This document shows positions 17,861 through 27,000 of a stretch of 64,000 nt of DNA, piece by piece. The DNA is from IDS-8 sp036381215 (GTDB taxonomy: Bacteria; Pseudomonadota; Gammaproteobacteria; Steroidobacterales; Woeseiaceae). The notes under the pieces were generated by a model. It had not been told where the DNA came from. It was given only the letters and a program-made list of their open reading frames with translations, and made no database searches. The translations under genes were made by a program, and so were the position numbers. The stretch covers positions 16,645 through 80,644 of the forward strand of contig DASVDF010000097.1 in assembly GCA_036381215.1 (NCBI GenBank). Direction: 5' to 3'. Position 1 is the stretch's first letter. Every line of letters begins with the position of its first letter.

Positions 17861-17885
17861 GGTCGCGCGCGATGCGCGCTCCTAC
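17861..17885. repeat. Short palindromic repeat (GTAGGAGCGCGC family)
   Basis: A 25-base copy, in reverse orientation, of the GTAGGAGCGCGC-AT-GCGCGCGACC palindrome. Its GTAG edge supplies the TAG stop codon of the DUF1348 gene (17882-17884). Confidence 0.8.
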
Positions 17886-18358
17886 AGGCCGAGATCGGAG
17901 AGGCCGGGGTGGTCCGCCGGGCGCGGGCCGAGGGGCCAGTGGTATTTGCGCGCGCTCTCTTCGATCGGCAGGTCGTTGATGCTCGCGATCCGGCGGCGCA
18001 TGTAGCCCTGCTCGTCGAATTCCCAGTTCTCGTTGCCATAGGAGCGGAACCAGTTGCCGGCGTCGTCGTGCCACTCGTAGGCGAAGCGCACGGCGATGCG
18101 GTTGTCGCGAAACGCCCAGACCTCCTTGATGAGCCGATAGTCGAGCTCCTTGTTCCATTTTCGTATGAGGAACCGGACGATCTCGTCGCGGCCGTGCAGG
18201 AACTCGGCGCGGTTGCGCCACACGCTGTCCGGGCTGTAGGCGCCGGCCACGCGCACCGGGTCGCGGGTGTTCCATGCGTCCTCGGCGGCGCGCACTTTCT
18301 TTGCCGCGGCTTCCGCATCGAACGGCGGCAGGGGCGGGCGGGGCGGTTCGTTGGTCAT
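17882..18358 (-). CDS. DUF1348 nuclear-transport-factor-2-like protein
   Basis: 158 residues from the ATG at 18356-18358, with AGGAG nine bases upstream; the longer frame to 18478 runs into a repeat and is not used. The sequence from VRAAEDAWNTRDPVRVAGAY through IKEVWAFRDNRIAVRFAYEW, FRSYGNENWEFDEQGYMRRR and HPGLSDLGL is nearly the complete DUF1348 consensus. The fold is NTF2-like; the function is not established. It is the only gene between two repeat arrays and ends on a TAG codon contributed by a palindromic repeat. Confidence 0.85.
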   Translation of the reverse strand: MTNEPPRPPLPPFDAEAAAKKVRAAEDAWNTRDPVRVAGAYSPDSVWRNRAEFLHGRDEIVRFLIRKWNKELDYRLIKEVWAFRDNRIAVRFAYEWHDDAGNWFRSYGNENWEFDEQGYMRRRIASINDLPIEESARKYHWPLGPRPADHPGLSDLGL

Positions 18359-18412
18359 TGCGGCATGCTCCTCTTGCTGTCCAGTCGGACCATACCACTC
18401 CCGGTGCTTCGC

Positions 18413-18721
18413 GTAGGAGCGCGCACTGCGCGCGACCGGATCGTGGCCCCCCTGTTGAAGACCGCATCGTTCACGCACGTTCGACGGTGGTGGCTTGGGC
18501 GGAGCCTTGAGGCGGGGAGCTCCCTCTCGGCGCCGGACACGAGCACGTCCCTGTGGTCCTGCGGGCTCAGGCTTTGCCTCGCACGCCGCCGAGAGGGTCT
18601 CCCCCGGCCACGGCTCCGCCCTGTTTGCGGGTGGTGCCGTGCGCGAGCGATGCTTCGGGCCAACGTGCCTGCGTTCTTCTCACGTGCCTTCGGTCGGTCG
18701 CGCGCGATGCGCGTTCCTGCG
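18413..18721. repeat. Composite repeat copy 1 (about 309 bp)
   Basis: The unit opens with a GTAGGAGCGCGC palindrome (18413-18436) and closes with the same palindrome inverted (18697-18721). Inside, a second inverted repeat GCATCGTTCACGCACG (18464-18479) pairs with CGTGCGCGAGCGATGC (18638-18653). The core contains CTCTCGGCGCCGG and, inverted, CCGCCGAGAGGG, giving a large imperfect hairpin. Similar units lie at 46820-47131 and, internally shortened, at 50321-50492. No coding capacity is recognised. It fills most of the gap 18359-18762. Confidence 0.75.
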
Positions 18722-18762
18722 AGTCGCGGCTCCGCCCGTTTTGTGATGGTGCCGGTGCGGAC

Positions 18763-20496
18763 TCAGCTGCTCATGCGCCAGATGTCGCCCTGGTCCGTGG
18801 TGCGCTCGCGGTGCATGAGGATCCACTCGGAGTGCTCTTCGAGGGCGGCGTCACCGAGCGTCCGCAGCACGCGCCGGCGCTCCCCGTCGTCCTCGCTGCG
18901 TCGCAGGCGCCGATGCGCGTTCTCGAAAATGCGGTGCATGAACTCGTACTGTCGCGTGAGCTCCGCGTCCGCCGTGCTGTGGCCGTAGGACTGGCGAACG
19001 CCGAGGCCGAGCAGCAGGATGCCCATTGCGACGGTGACCGGGTTGCGCGCCGCGTCGGCAAGGTCCGGAGGCGCCAGGATGAACAAGGCGACCGCGATGA
19101 TGCCGGCCCAGAGCACGCTGAGCGCCATGCGCTCGGTCAGCCGGTGCCTGCGCAGGCGCTCGCTCGATTTGCGGCGGAAGTAGCCGAGCTGGCCGTTGAT
19201 CTCGTCGCCGATCCAATGGGCGATCGTGTACCCGAGACCGCGAGGATCCGTATTCGGCGAGAAGTCGGACCGCGTGCCGGCCACCCGCATGACGTTGCGA
19301 ATCCAGCCGAGATCGGGATCGCGCATCTGCAGGAAGTTGTCATGCACGAACTTCGATACCGTGCCGCTCGTCACCCCGGCAACAGCCCAGTAGAACTGCA
19401 CTCGCAGTCCCTCGGCCAGAGTGCGGTAGTCGAGGTACTTGCGATGCCAGGCATGGCGGCCGACGAACACGTGCACGGCGGCGGCGATCAGGAAGAAGCC
19501 GACGAACGCCACGATGAAAATGCGCTGCGGCAACACGTCGGAATACACGACGTACATGATGCCCATGAGCAGCGCAAGTACGTGCGTGGAGCGCAGCGCG
19601 AGCAGCCGCCCTTTCTGGTAATGCAGCGCGAGCCAGTCGGCGATCCGGAAACCGTGCTCTATGACGCGTGCGCCGCGCGGAACTTCGCCGTCGGAATCAC
19701 CCGCCAGCGGCCGGCTTTCCGCCGCGATGCGTGCGCCGTAGCGCAGCGCGTCGCGGTTGAATTCCCGGGTGAGCTGAAACACCCGTCGATGGCGCAAGGG
19801 TATTGCACGCGTCCGTGGCTCGCGGTCGTCGGCCGTAAACCACCAGCAGTCGAGCGCCGCGAGACCTTCCGCCGGTGCACCGTTCTCGCGGGCGCGCGAG
19901 CAGACGATGTGATACACGAGGTCGCTTTCGTCCTCGGCGAGGACCAGGCGGCTGACCGTCGCCGGCGGCGTGTAGCCCGGCATGACGTCGTCATGGTGGA
20001 AGCGGACGACGTCCGCGGTGCCGCCGAGCTGGTCCGTCGGCTTGCCGTCCCATAGCGCGACCAGGATGTGACAATGCGCGCTCAGGAATACCCCGAGCTG
20101 AGCATACTGGCGCGCCCGTTCGCGACTGTTCGCGGCCAGGCTTTCCGGCGAGCTGCCCGGCACGATCGGCAGCTCGAAGATTTCCTCCGCCGCGCGGCAC
20201 AGCCGCTCGAACTCTGCGAGCGACTCCGCGGTGACGAAGTCCTCGCGATAGACCGCGGCGGGCATCGGCAGCGTGGCGACGATCGGAATGCCGACCTCCA
20301 GCGCGGCGTCAGCGACCAGCCGGTCGGCGCCTTCGGCGAGCCCGCTCATCAGCCGCACTCGGCGGTCCGGGTCCTCGGAACTCAATGCCGCGAGGAACCT
20401 CCGGATCCGGTCGCGGATCGCCGGGATTTCCGCCGGCACGAGGTCGCGGTGCCCGGTAACCGCCACCATGAGCGGCACCGCATAGCTCGCCCACAT
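18763..20496 (-). CDS. SLOG-like nucleotide-sensor domain fused to four TM segments
   Basis: 577 residues. Residues 9-150 form a Rossmann-like SLOG-type domain: VAVTGHRDL at 11-19, SGLAEGADRLVA at 51-62, then VATLPMP. Hydrophobic segments lie at about 304-320, 326-346, 457-476 and 484-501, as two 2-TM hairpins, and the C-terminal tail is charged and helical. SLOG domains are proposed to bind nucleotide-derived ligands, and SLOG proteins often partner with 2-TM (SLATT) effectors in bacterial conflict systems (Burroughs and Aravind analyses, from memory). Its ATG shares one base with the stop of the secreted-protein gene, so it is the last gene of a coupled operon that begins with a TIR-TPR protein. 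Confidence 0.6.
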   Translation of the reverse strand: MWASYAVPLMVAVTGHRDLVPAEIPAIRDRIRRFLAALSSEDPDRRVRLMSGLAEGADRLVADAALEVGIPIVATLPMPAAVYREDFVTAESLAEFERLCRAAEEIFELPIVPGSSPESLAANSRERARQYAQLGVFLSAHCHILVALWDGKPTDQLGGTADVVRFHHDDVMPGYTPPATVSRLVLAEDESDLVYHIVCSRARENGAPAEGLAALDCWWFTADDREPRTRAIPLRHRRVFQLTREFNRDALRYGARIAAESRPLAGDSDGEVPRGARVIEHGFRIADWLALHYQKGRLLALRSTHVLALLMGIMYVVYSDVLPQRIFIVAFVGFFLIAAAVHVFVGRHAWHRKYLDYRTLAEGLRVQFYWAVAGVTSGTVSKFVHDNFLQMRDPDLGWIRNVMRVAGTRSDFSPNTDPRGLGYTIAHWIGDEINGQLGYFRRKSSERLRRHRLTERMALSVLWAGIIAVALFILAPPDLADAARNPVTVAMGILLLGLGVRQSYGHSTADAELTRQYEFMHRIFENAHRRLRRSEDDGERRRVLRTLGDAALEEHSEWILMHRERTTDQGDIWRMSS

Positions 20497-22811
20497 CAGG
20501 GTTCGACGAAGCCTCCGGCCGGAATCGACGGCACGAAGCGCTGCTGGTAGACGTGCAGCAGGGTGGCGGCGCGCGCCTGCAGCTCACCCTTGCGGTTCGC
20601 CGGGTCGGGCCCGACGACCGGCGCACCCGCAAGCGTGTTGCCGAACGACGTGAACTGGGTCAGGAATGCCTGGCAATTCTGGTCGCCGGCGCTCGTCTTC
20701 GGCAGCTGGGTGGCGGCCCAGCACTTGTCGAGCTTGTCCTTGCCGTTCAGCCAGGTCGCGTCGAGCGTCGAGCAGCTCGCGGCCGACAACGGCGCTGCGC
20801 CGCCGCCGTCCGCGTCGCTGCACGCAAGCTGGTTGAGCGCCGCGTGCAGATCGTCATACAGCGACAGGACCAGCTTCGCGAACACGGCGTCGTCCGGGAG
20901 CTCGGGTCCGCCGACCGGGCAGCTGCCGTCGCTCGCCCACACGTCCTGCGGATCGCCGTTGAAGGTGCAGGGCGTGATCTCCAGGTTGTAGGGCTTCAAA
21001 GACCAGCGGCCGCTCAGCACGCGGCTGCTCCCGCAGCCGCTGTTGATCAGTGTATCGACGAACTGCGGCGCCGCACCCAGCGACGGGTCGGTGAACGTGC
21101 GGAAGCGTTCGGAGACGGTGGTGGCGACGTCCCAGTCGAGCGTGCCGATGCGTTCGTTCGGCTGGCCGGCGTTCTCGGTGAACAACGGCGAGCCGGGCGG
21201 CAGGTTCAGTGCGCAACCGAGCTCCGAGCCGGTGAGGGCGGCGACGTCGAATTCGCCCTCGAAGGTGTCCCTGAACACGACGCCGCTCTCGGTGACGCCG
21301 AAGAACGCGTCGAACTCGAACCCGCTCGCCTTGCTCCCGCGGTACTGGCGCGAGATCAGCATGTCGGGCAGCCCGCCGCTGTCCGCGAACAGGTCCGTGA
21401 CCTCGCGCGGCAAGAGCGGCGTCACGTTCAGGAGCTGGGCGGCCGGATCGCCGGTGGCCTGCGGATCGACCACGACGCCGGCCTGGACGAGGTTCTGCAC
21501 GCCGAGCACATTCCGGCAGGTCTGGGGATCGTAGCGGCAGTCCGGTATGTGACGGATCTGGAACAGAGTGAGTCCGGACTCCTGGCTCGCGAGCATTACC
21601 TTGGAGAGCGTCGCCGCGGGTTCGCCGTTCGCACCGACCACGAGCGTGCAGGAGCCGGCGCAATCGAGGAGATCGATCGCAATGCCGGGGGCGACGGTCG
21701 GCCCTTCCGGCGGGAACGTCCCGGCGGAACCGGCGGTCGACAGCGTCAGGGCGCGGAGTCCGGTCTGTTGGCCGGACGCGTCGAACACCGGCTCCTCGGC
21801 GTTTTCGAGTCCGGAGAGGACGCCACCGGCCGCCACGGGCTCGAGCGCGAGCACCTGGCAGAACGCCCGATCGGTCACGTAGATTCGACCGGACCGGGAG
21901 CTCGCGCGCATGCCGTACGCCGGGGCGGCGGCGCTGCACCGGACGCTGGACGGCGCGCGGGCGGCATTCACGTCGAACACCTGGCGAGCGAGGCCGCCGC
22001 CCGACGCGACGGCCAGGATCCGGCCGAGGCTCGTTGTCGCGAGCAGGTAGACGCCGGAAGTCCCCGACGCATTCGCCAGCCGGGAGAGGGCGATGGCGTG
22101 GAGCTGCTCGTTGCCCTGGAGCTTCCAGTTGCCCTGGTTGGTCGCGAGAACGACCGGCGCAGCGGAATCCGGGAAGAAGACGGCCGTCTTGCGCTCCTCG
22201 AGCGCCAGGATGCCCGCGCCGAAGGGGAAAGCCTCCGCGTCGTCGCCTTCGACCGGGACGAGATCCACCACCAGCGGGCGGCCGGTCACGGCCACGTCGG
22301 CGCACCGGTTCGTGCGCGTCAGGGGGACGAACCCGGACGGACAGGTCCCGTCAGCGGCGCGGGGGGAGACCGCGACCACGCTGTAGGACTTGCCTTTGCT
22401 TTTGCCGGCAAGCAAGAGATCTCCACCGGCCTTGACGGCGAGCGCCGTGCACGGGCCCGGTGCGCGCACATCGAACCCGAGGGCCGCATCGCGGCAGTCG
22501 ACCGCGTCATCGGCAGCGCCGGGTAGCGCAGGATCCGCCCAGTGCCGTACGACCGGGCCGTCGAGGCAATACAGGCCGTCGATGGCAGTCAGGATGCAGC
22601 TCTGCAAGGCCGCGCCGGTAATGCCCGTGTGCGTGAAGTCGGCGCTGCGCCGCGGATCGGCGAAGTCCATCTCCAGCACGGCGTTCGTGCTGTTCACTGC
22701 CACCCGGTCGAGGGTCTGGATGGCCAGCTCCTGCGCGCCCGCGGCGCTGCAGAGCGCGGCTCCGGTGAGCGCAATCCACCGCGCGAACCTGCTTACGTTG
22801 GCCATGGCCAT
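20496..22811 (-). CDS. Secreted cysteine-rich protein of unknown function
   Basis: 771 residues from the ATG at 22809-22811, chosen because AAGGA lies eight bases upstream and the N-terminus (VSRFARWIALTGAALCSAAGA) is a signal peptide; an in-frame ATG at 22928 would overlap the TIR gene and bury it. The mature protein has about 20 cysteines, an even number spread along its length, which suggests disulfides in the periplasm. Propeller-like strands occur (GGDLLLAGKSKGKSYSVVAV, GVYLLATTSLGRILAVAS, SGRIYVTDRAFCQVLAL). I do not recognise the family. It sits in the middle of the TIR/SLOG operon, 71 bases after the TIR-TPR gene. Confidence 0.6.
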   Translation of the reverse strand: MAMANVSRFARWIALTGAALCSAAGAQELAIQTLDRVAVNSTNAVLEMDFADPRRSADFTHTGITGAALQSCILTAIDGLYCLDGPVVRHWADPALPGAADDAVDCRDAALGFDVRAPGPCTALAVKAGGDLLLAGKSKGKSYSVVAVSPRAADGTCPSGFVPLTRTNRCADVAVTGRPLVVDLVPVEGDDAEAFPFGAGILALEERKTAVFFPDSAAPVVLATNQGNWKLQGNEQLHAIALSRLANASGTSGVYLLATTSLGRILAVASGGGLARQVFDVNAARAPSSVRCSAAAPAYGMRASSRSGRIYVTDRAFCQVLALEPVAAGGVLSGLENAEEPVFDASGQQTGLRALTLSTAGSAGTFPPEGPTVAPGIAIDLLDCAGSCTLVVGANGEPAATLSKVMLASQESGLTLFQIRHIPDCRYDPQTCRNVLGVQNLVQAGVVVDPQATGDPAAQLLNVTPLLPREVTDLFADSGGLPDMLISRQYRGSKASGFEFDAFFGVTESGVVFRDTFEGEFDVAALTGSELGCALNLPPGSPLFTENAGQPNERIGTLDWDVATTVSERFRTFTDPSLGAAPQFVDTLINSGCGSSRVLSGRWSLKPYNLEITPCTFNGDPQDVWASDGSCPVGGPELPDDAVFAKLVLSLYDDLHAALNQLACSDADGGGAAPLSAASCSTLDATWLNGKDKLDKCWAATQLPKTSAGDQNCQAFLTQFTSFGNTLAGAPVVGPDPANRKGELQARAATLLHVYQQRFVPSIPAGGFVEP

Positions 22812-22882
22812 CGTTCTCGTCCTTCTATCTGGTTGATCGTGATTGCAGATGGGGCGTGCTGCCGTCCGCCAGCCGGCCTGGT

Positions 22883-25111
22883 TCAGGGCAGCATCGAATA
22901 TGCTTGTGCTTTCTCCGGTTTGCCCCACGCCGTGTAGAGTTGTGCGACGCGCTTGCGGCCTTCATCCGCAAGCTGCGGGATGGGCGCCTGGGCCAGGCCC
23001 TCGAGACTGGTGAGCAGCAGCGGTTCCGCTTGTGCGTATTGCCCGATGCCGGCCAGCGCGGCGCCTTCCACGTTCTTCGCCGCCGCAATCCGCCAGTGAT
23101 TCGCGGGCAGGCTTCGCGACAGGATGCGCTCCGCCTGGCGCGCGGTCTCGAGGCCCTCCCGGAACTGGCCGGTCAGCACCATCAGGTCCGCGCGTACGGT
23201 CATCGTGCCGGCGGTCTCGGGATGCTCGTCACCCAGTACCGCCCGCCGGATGGCGAGGCCTTCGTCCAGCAGCTGCCCCGCTTCGGCGTACTCGCCTTGC
23301 AGCATGAGCCAGAAGCCGAGGCTCGTGACCGTCGCCGCGATCGCAGGATGTTGCGGCCCGAGCAGCTTGCGGCGCATCGCGAGCGACTCCCTGAGCTCCG
23401 CGATCGCCTCTTGCGTCTGTCCCCTGGCGTACAGCACGAATGCGATGTTGCTCAGCACCGCGGCGATCTCGGGGTGCTCAGGGCCGAACACCTTGCCGTA
23501 CATCGCGAGCGCATTGCGGTAAGTCTGCTCCGCCTCGACGAGATCGCCGTTGAGCTCGAGCACGTAGCCGATGTTGTTCAGGCCGGCGGCCAGCTCCGAG
23601 TGCGGACCCTGGAACACCTGGCGCTTGATGACCAGCGCTTCCTTGAGGAGCGCCTCGGCTTCTTCGAGACGGCCCTGATCGAGCACGGCCCATGCAAGGT
23701 TGTTCAGCGTCTCCGCGAGCGGCGGTCCGCCGTCGACCTCGCGCCGCATCGCGAGCGCTTCCCGCAGATAAGGCACGGCCTGGTCGTAATCGCCCTGCTC
23801 GTAATAGCTGAGCCCGAGATCCTCCAGGCTCTCGGCGACGTCGGGGGCGGCGCCGTCGTGCAGGGCGCGCCGGATGGCCAGCGCTTCGACGATGAGCGGG
23901 CGTGCCGCGCCGGTCTCACCGCGGCGGGTCAGTACGTCGGCGAGCGCGGTCGCCGCGTCCGCCACGTCGGCGGAATCGTCGCCGGCCGTCGCACGCGCGG
24001 TCGCGAGCGCCTGGCGGAGCTGGGCTTCGGCCTCGTCGTAGCTCGCGTCGAGCGTCAGGACGCGGCCGAGGTGCACGCGGCTGCGGGCGACTTCCAGGTG
24101 CCCGTCACCGAACAGCTCGCTGCGCCGCTCAAGCGCTTCGCGGACGAGGCGCAGCGCCGGCGGATACAGCCCGAGCCCGGTATACACCGTGCCCATGGTG
24201 TCCATCAGCGTCGCCTGGATCTCCGGCTGAGCGGCGAGCTCGTCCTCGATGCGGCTCGCGCCCTTGTCGAGGATCTCCCGCGCGGTGATGGTGTTGCCCA
24301 GCGCTTCGCCCGGATCGGAGACCTTGAAGAGATCCACCATGAACTGCGTGGTCTGGCGCGCGACCTCCGCCTTTACCTCCGCCTGCCGGCGCTGCTCTTC
24401 CGCCTCGATGCGGGCGAGCCACGCGGTCGCCGCCAGCGCGGTTGTGATCGCCATGCCGGCCAGCGCCGCCGACGCGAGCACCAGCATGCGGCGGTGCTGG
24501 CGCTGCTGCTCGCGCTGGCGCAGGGCGTCGAAGCCGACGCCCAGCATGCCGGCGATCAGCTTCAGGCTGGCGTTCCGGCGGCCGTCCTTCCCCTTGCGGG
24601 CATCGGCCGCGATGGGCTCGCTCAAGTGCTCCGTCAGCCGCCCTTGCTCGTCGACCTTGTAGAGCAGCGCCGGCGGGAAGCATTCGCGGTCGGCGCCTTC
24701 CGGGTGCAGCGAGGCGCCGGGCTCGCCGTCGACGATCAGGCAGAAGATGCGGCCCGCGCCGCCGAGCCGCTTGAAGGTAAGGACTTCCTCGTTGGTCCAG
24801 CGCGAGCGGGCCGCGTTGGGCGAGCAGATGACGACGAGGCACGCGGAGCTCGCGAGGGCCTCCGTCAGTGCGCCCCCAAGGCTGGTCGCCGAGGACAGCT
24901 CTTCACGGTCGCGAAAAACGGGAGCAAGGCGTTCCGGCACCGGTCCGGCGGGGGTGCTCTGCCCGACCAGGCGCCGCGGCACCCGGTAGGTCTCGAGCGC
25001 CCTGTGCAGCCAGGCAGCCCACCGCTCGTCGGCGTGGCTGTAGCTGATGAAGGCCCGGTACCGGTACTGGCGCGACACGGGAGTGCCGTCGAGGGGATGA
25101 TGCTGGATCAT
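22883..25111 (-). CDS. TIR domain - TM - TPR repeat protein
   Basis: 742 residues if read from the ATG at 25109-25111; a further in-frame ATG at 25141 gives ten more. Near the start RYRAFISYSHADERWAAWLH opens a TIR domain of about 130 residues, continuing CLVVICSPNAARSRWTNEEV. The WTNEE acidic pair is where the catalytic glutamate of TIR NADases lies. A single membrane segment follows (MLVLASAALAGMAITTALAA, about residue 210), then a helix and about ten tetratricopeptide-type repeats (for example SLEDLGLSYYEQGDYDQAVP and AAGLNNIGYVLELNGDLVEA). The layout suggests a cytoplasmic TIR effector tethered to the membrane with a TPR sensor. It is the first gene of an operon with the secreted and SLOG-like genes. 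Confidence 0.8.
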   Translation of the reverse strand: MIQHHPLDGTPVSRQYRYRAFISYSHADERWAAWLHRALETYRVPRRLVGQSTPAGPVPERLAPVFRDREELSSATSLGGALTEALASSACLVVICSPNAARSRWTNEEVLTFKRLGGAGRIFCLIVDGEPGASLHPEGADRECFPPALLYKVDEQGRLTEHLSEPIAADARKGKDGRRNASLKLIAGMLGVGFDALRQREQQRQHRRMLVLASAALAGMAITTALAATAWLARIEAEEQRRQAEVKAEVARQTTQFMVDLFKVSDPGEALGNTITAREILDKGASRIEDELAAQPEIQATLMDTMGTVYTGLGLYPPALRLVREALERRSELFGDGHLEVARSRVHLGRVLTLDASYDEAEAQLRQALATARATAGDDSADVADAATALADVLTRRGETGAARPLIVEALAIRRALHDGAAPDVAESLEDLGLSYYEQGDYDQAVPYLREALAMRREVDGGPPLAETLNNLAWAVLDQGRLEEAEALLKEALVIKRQVFQGPHSELAAGLNNIGYVLELNGDLVEAEQTYRNALAMYGKVFGPEHPEIAAVLSNIAFVLYARGQTQEAIAELRESLAMRRKLLGPQHPAIAATVTSLGFWLMLQGEYAEAGQLLDEGLAIRRAVLGDEHPETAGTMTVRADLMVLTGQFREGLETARQAERILSRSLPANHWRIAAAKNVEGAALAGIGQYAQAEPLLLTSLEGLAQAPIPQLADEGRKRVAQLYTAWGKPEKAQAYSMLP

Positions 25112-25378
25112 AGTCGAATCGTGGGCGCCCGGCGCAAGCATTGCGTGTCCGGGCCGGCGTGCGACCCCTGCCGGCGGGCGCTGTAATGGAACGGGCGTTT
25201 GGCGGGTCTGCTATCGGTGTGCGGCGCGAGCCACCGGGCGCACGCGCGCCGGGCGCGCGCCGGGCGATGCCATGGTCGAGCGGAAGTATCGGTGTTGCGC
25301 AGACCCGCCGGGAGGCTCAGCATGGAGGCGGAACGTCGTTTTTATTATTTATTTCTGTTGATTCTCTGGGACAAGCCG

Positions 25379-25957
25379 ATGAAACACAAGCTGATTACGT
25401 TGATTTGCACCGGCCTGCTTGCCGCGCCGGCGCTGGCGGCCCTCGAGCCCGGCGACAAGGCGCCCGATTTCCGGGCGAAGGCGTCGCTCGCCGGAAAGGA
25501 ATTCGACTTCTCCCTTGCCGGCGCGCTCGCGAAGGGCACCGTCGTCGTGTATTTCTATCCGTCCGCGTTCACGAACGGCTGCAACATGCAGGCCCACGAG
25601 TTCGCCCAGAACATCGAGAAGTTCAAGGCGGCGGGTGCGAGCGTGATCGGCGTGTCGCTCGACAGCATCGAGCGGCTGAATGATTTCTCGGCGGATCCCG
25701 ACTACTGCGCCGGCAAGCTGCCGGTTGCGTCGGATGCCAGCGGCGAGATCGCGCGCTCGTACGGGCTCGAGATCGCCGCGGGCCGCCCCGGCCTGAAGGA
25801 TTCGCGCGGCGAGGAAATCGGCCACGATTTTGCCGAGCGCACGACCTTCATCGTGACACCGGACGGCAGGATCGCCGAGACGATCGGCGGCATTTCGCCG
25901 ATCGAGAACGTGCAGAAGTCGCTTGAGGCCGTGCAGCGCCTGCAAGCGTCGACCTGA
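25379..25957 (+). CDS. Exported peroxiredoxin (AhpC/TSA, BCP-like)
   Basis: 192 residues from the ATG at 25379; the longer open frame has no signal sequence, whereas this start gives MKHKLITLICTGLLAAPALA, a clean signal peptide. The thioredoxin fold follows, with the peroxidatic cysteine Cys68 in YPSAFTNGCNMQAHEF, which fits the PxxxTxxC motif. Cys110 in DPDYCAG could be the resolving cysteine. It should reduce peroxides in the periplasm using a thiol donor. It is divergent from the TIR-TPR operon; the 237-base gap contains an AT-rich patch near 25340 that may hold its promoter. Confidence 0.85.
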   Translation: MKHKLITLICTGLLAAPALAALEPGDKAPDFRAKASLAGKEFDFSLAGALAKGTVVVYFYPSAFTNGCNMQAHEFAQNIEKFKAAGASVIGVSLDSIERLNDFSADPDYCAGKLPVASDASGEIARSYGLEIAAGRPGLKDSRGEEIGHDFAERTTFIVTPDGRIAETIGGISPIENVQKSLEAVQRLQAST

Positions 25958-25964
25958 CGTTCGA

Positions 25965-26290
25965 TCAGAACAGGCGACGCAGGTCCTCGGCGCCGAGCTT
26001 CCCGTCGCCGCCGTCGAGCAGCCCCGCGAGGGAGCCGAGCCCGCCCGCCAGGCCGCTCTGCCGGCCGGCCCGTTTCCCGAGCGCGGCCATCGCAGGCCGG
26101 CGACGATCGGCAGCGCTTTCCTGATCAGGCCGCTGTCGAGGCCGGTGTCCTCGGAGGCGCGGTCCGCCACGTTGCGGCTGGCTTCCTTGCTGCCGTACAG
26201 CTGCCCGAGCACCTGGTTGCCTTCGTCTCGTGCACTCTCGTCCGACAGGCGATCCGGTGTCCCGTGCTTGACGTGAGGGGAAGGTTTCCG
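25965..26290 (-). pseudogene. DUF937 (YidB-like) protein, frameshifted remnant
   Basis: The minus-strand frame from about 26270 reads GNQVLGQLYGSKEASRNVAD and then TGLDSGLIRKALPIVAGL, classic DUF937. At about 26090-26100 one base appears to be missing (CTGCGATGG where CTGGCGATGG would be in frame). A different frame then gives MAALGKRAG, GSLAGLLDGGDGKLGAEDLR and a stop at 25965-25967. The usual DUF937 N-terminus is also absent. The rest of the gap to 26521 shows nothing recognisable. Confidence 0.65.
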
Positions 26291-26521
26291 GCATTGGGGC
26301 GGGCAGGACGCCGCACACGACCACATCGAACCGGCATTCGAGGTGTAGACGACACGCCGGTGAGGGCGAGTCAGCGGCGGTTCGGCGGGGTGGCCGTTTT
26401 CGGCTGTCACAACGAAATCGGATAACGCGCCTCCGATTGCGTGTGGTATTTACCCTGCCTGCCGCCCTGGGCTTGCGCAGCCGCGAGAGCCTTGCGGGGC
26501 CCACGCGAACAAGGAGGAGCA

Positions 26522-26998
26522 ATGACCACCCAAACCGCGAAGCTGGCGGCCCCGAATGCGTACCGTGCGCTGCTGTACGCCGCCCTCATCGCCGGCACGC
26601 TGGACCTGACCTATGCGCTCGTGGTGTACGGGCTGCGCGGCGTTCCGCCGGTGAGCATCATGCAGTCGATTTCGTCCGGCCTCCTCGGCAGCGCCGCGTT
26701 CGAGCACGGAGCGGCGAGCGCGACGCTCGGCGTCGTGCTGCACTATCTCATCATGTTCGTGATTTGCTGGATCTACTGGGCAGCGAGCCGCCGGATTGGC
26801 GTGCTGACGGAGCGGCCGGTCGTCATGGGCCTGCTGTACGGCATCGTCGTGTACATCGTCATGAATTTCGTGGTGGTGCCGCTGTCGGCGGTTCCTGGCG
26901 AACGGCATTTCACGGCCTTTTCGATCGCGCTGGCGGCGGCCCCGATGCTGTTCTGTGTCGGCCTGCCGATCGCGCTGATCACTCGGCGTTTCGGCTGA
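26522..26998 (+). CDS. Four-TM conserved membrane protein (YagU/DUF1440-like)
   Basis: 158 residues with a strong AGGAGG site before the ATG. Four hydrophobic segments are visible, including ALLYAALIAGTLDLTYALVV, VVLHYLIMFVICWIYWAA and VVMGLLYGIVVYIVMNFVVV. The HYLIMF motif in the second and the MNFVVVPLS motif in the third recur in uncharacterised inner-membrane proteins. Its function is unknown. It is convergent with rdgC, with a GC-rich palindrome between the two stop codons. Confidence 0.65.
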   Translation: MTTQTAKLAAPNAYRALLYAALIAGTLDLTYALVVYGLRGVPPVSIMQSISSGLLGSAAFEHGAASATLGVVLHYLIMFVICWIYWAASRRIGVLTERPVVMGLLYGIVVYIVMNFVVVPLSAVPGERHFTAFSIALAAAPMLFCVGLPIALITRRFG

Positions 26999-27000
26999 AT

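Noticed and set aside
18763..25111. Calling the TIR/SLOG operon CBASS, Thoeris or another named system
   Set aside because: No cyclase (CD-NTase), ThsA-like protein or other required partner is present; only the domain types are shared.
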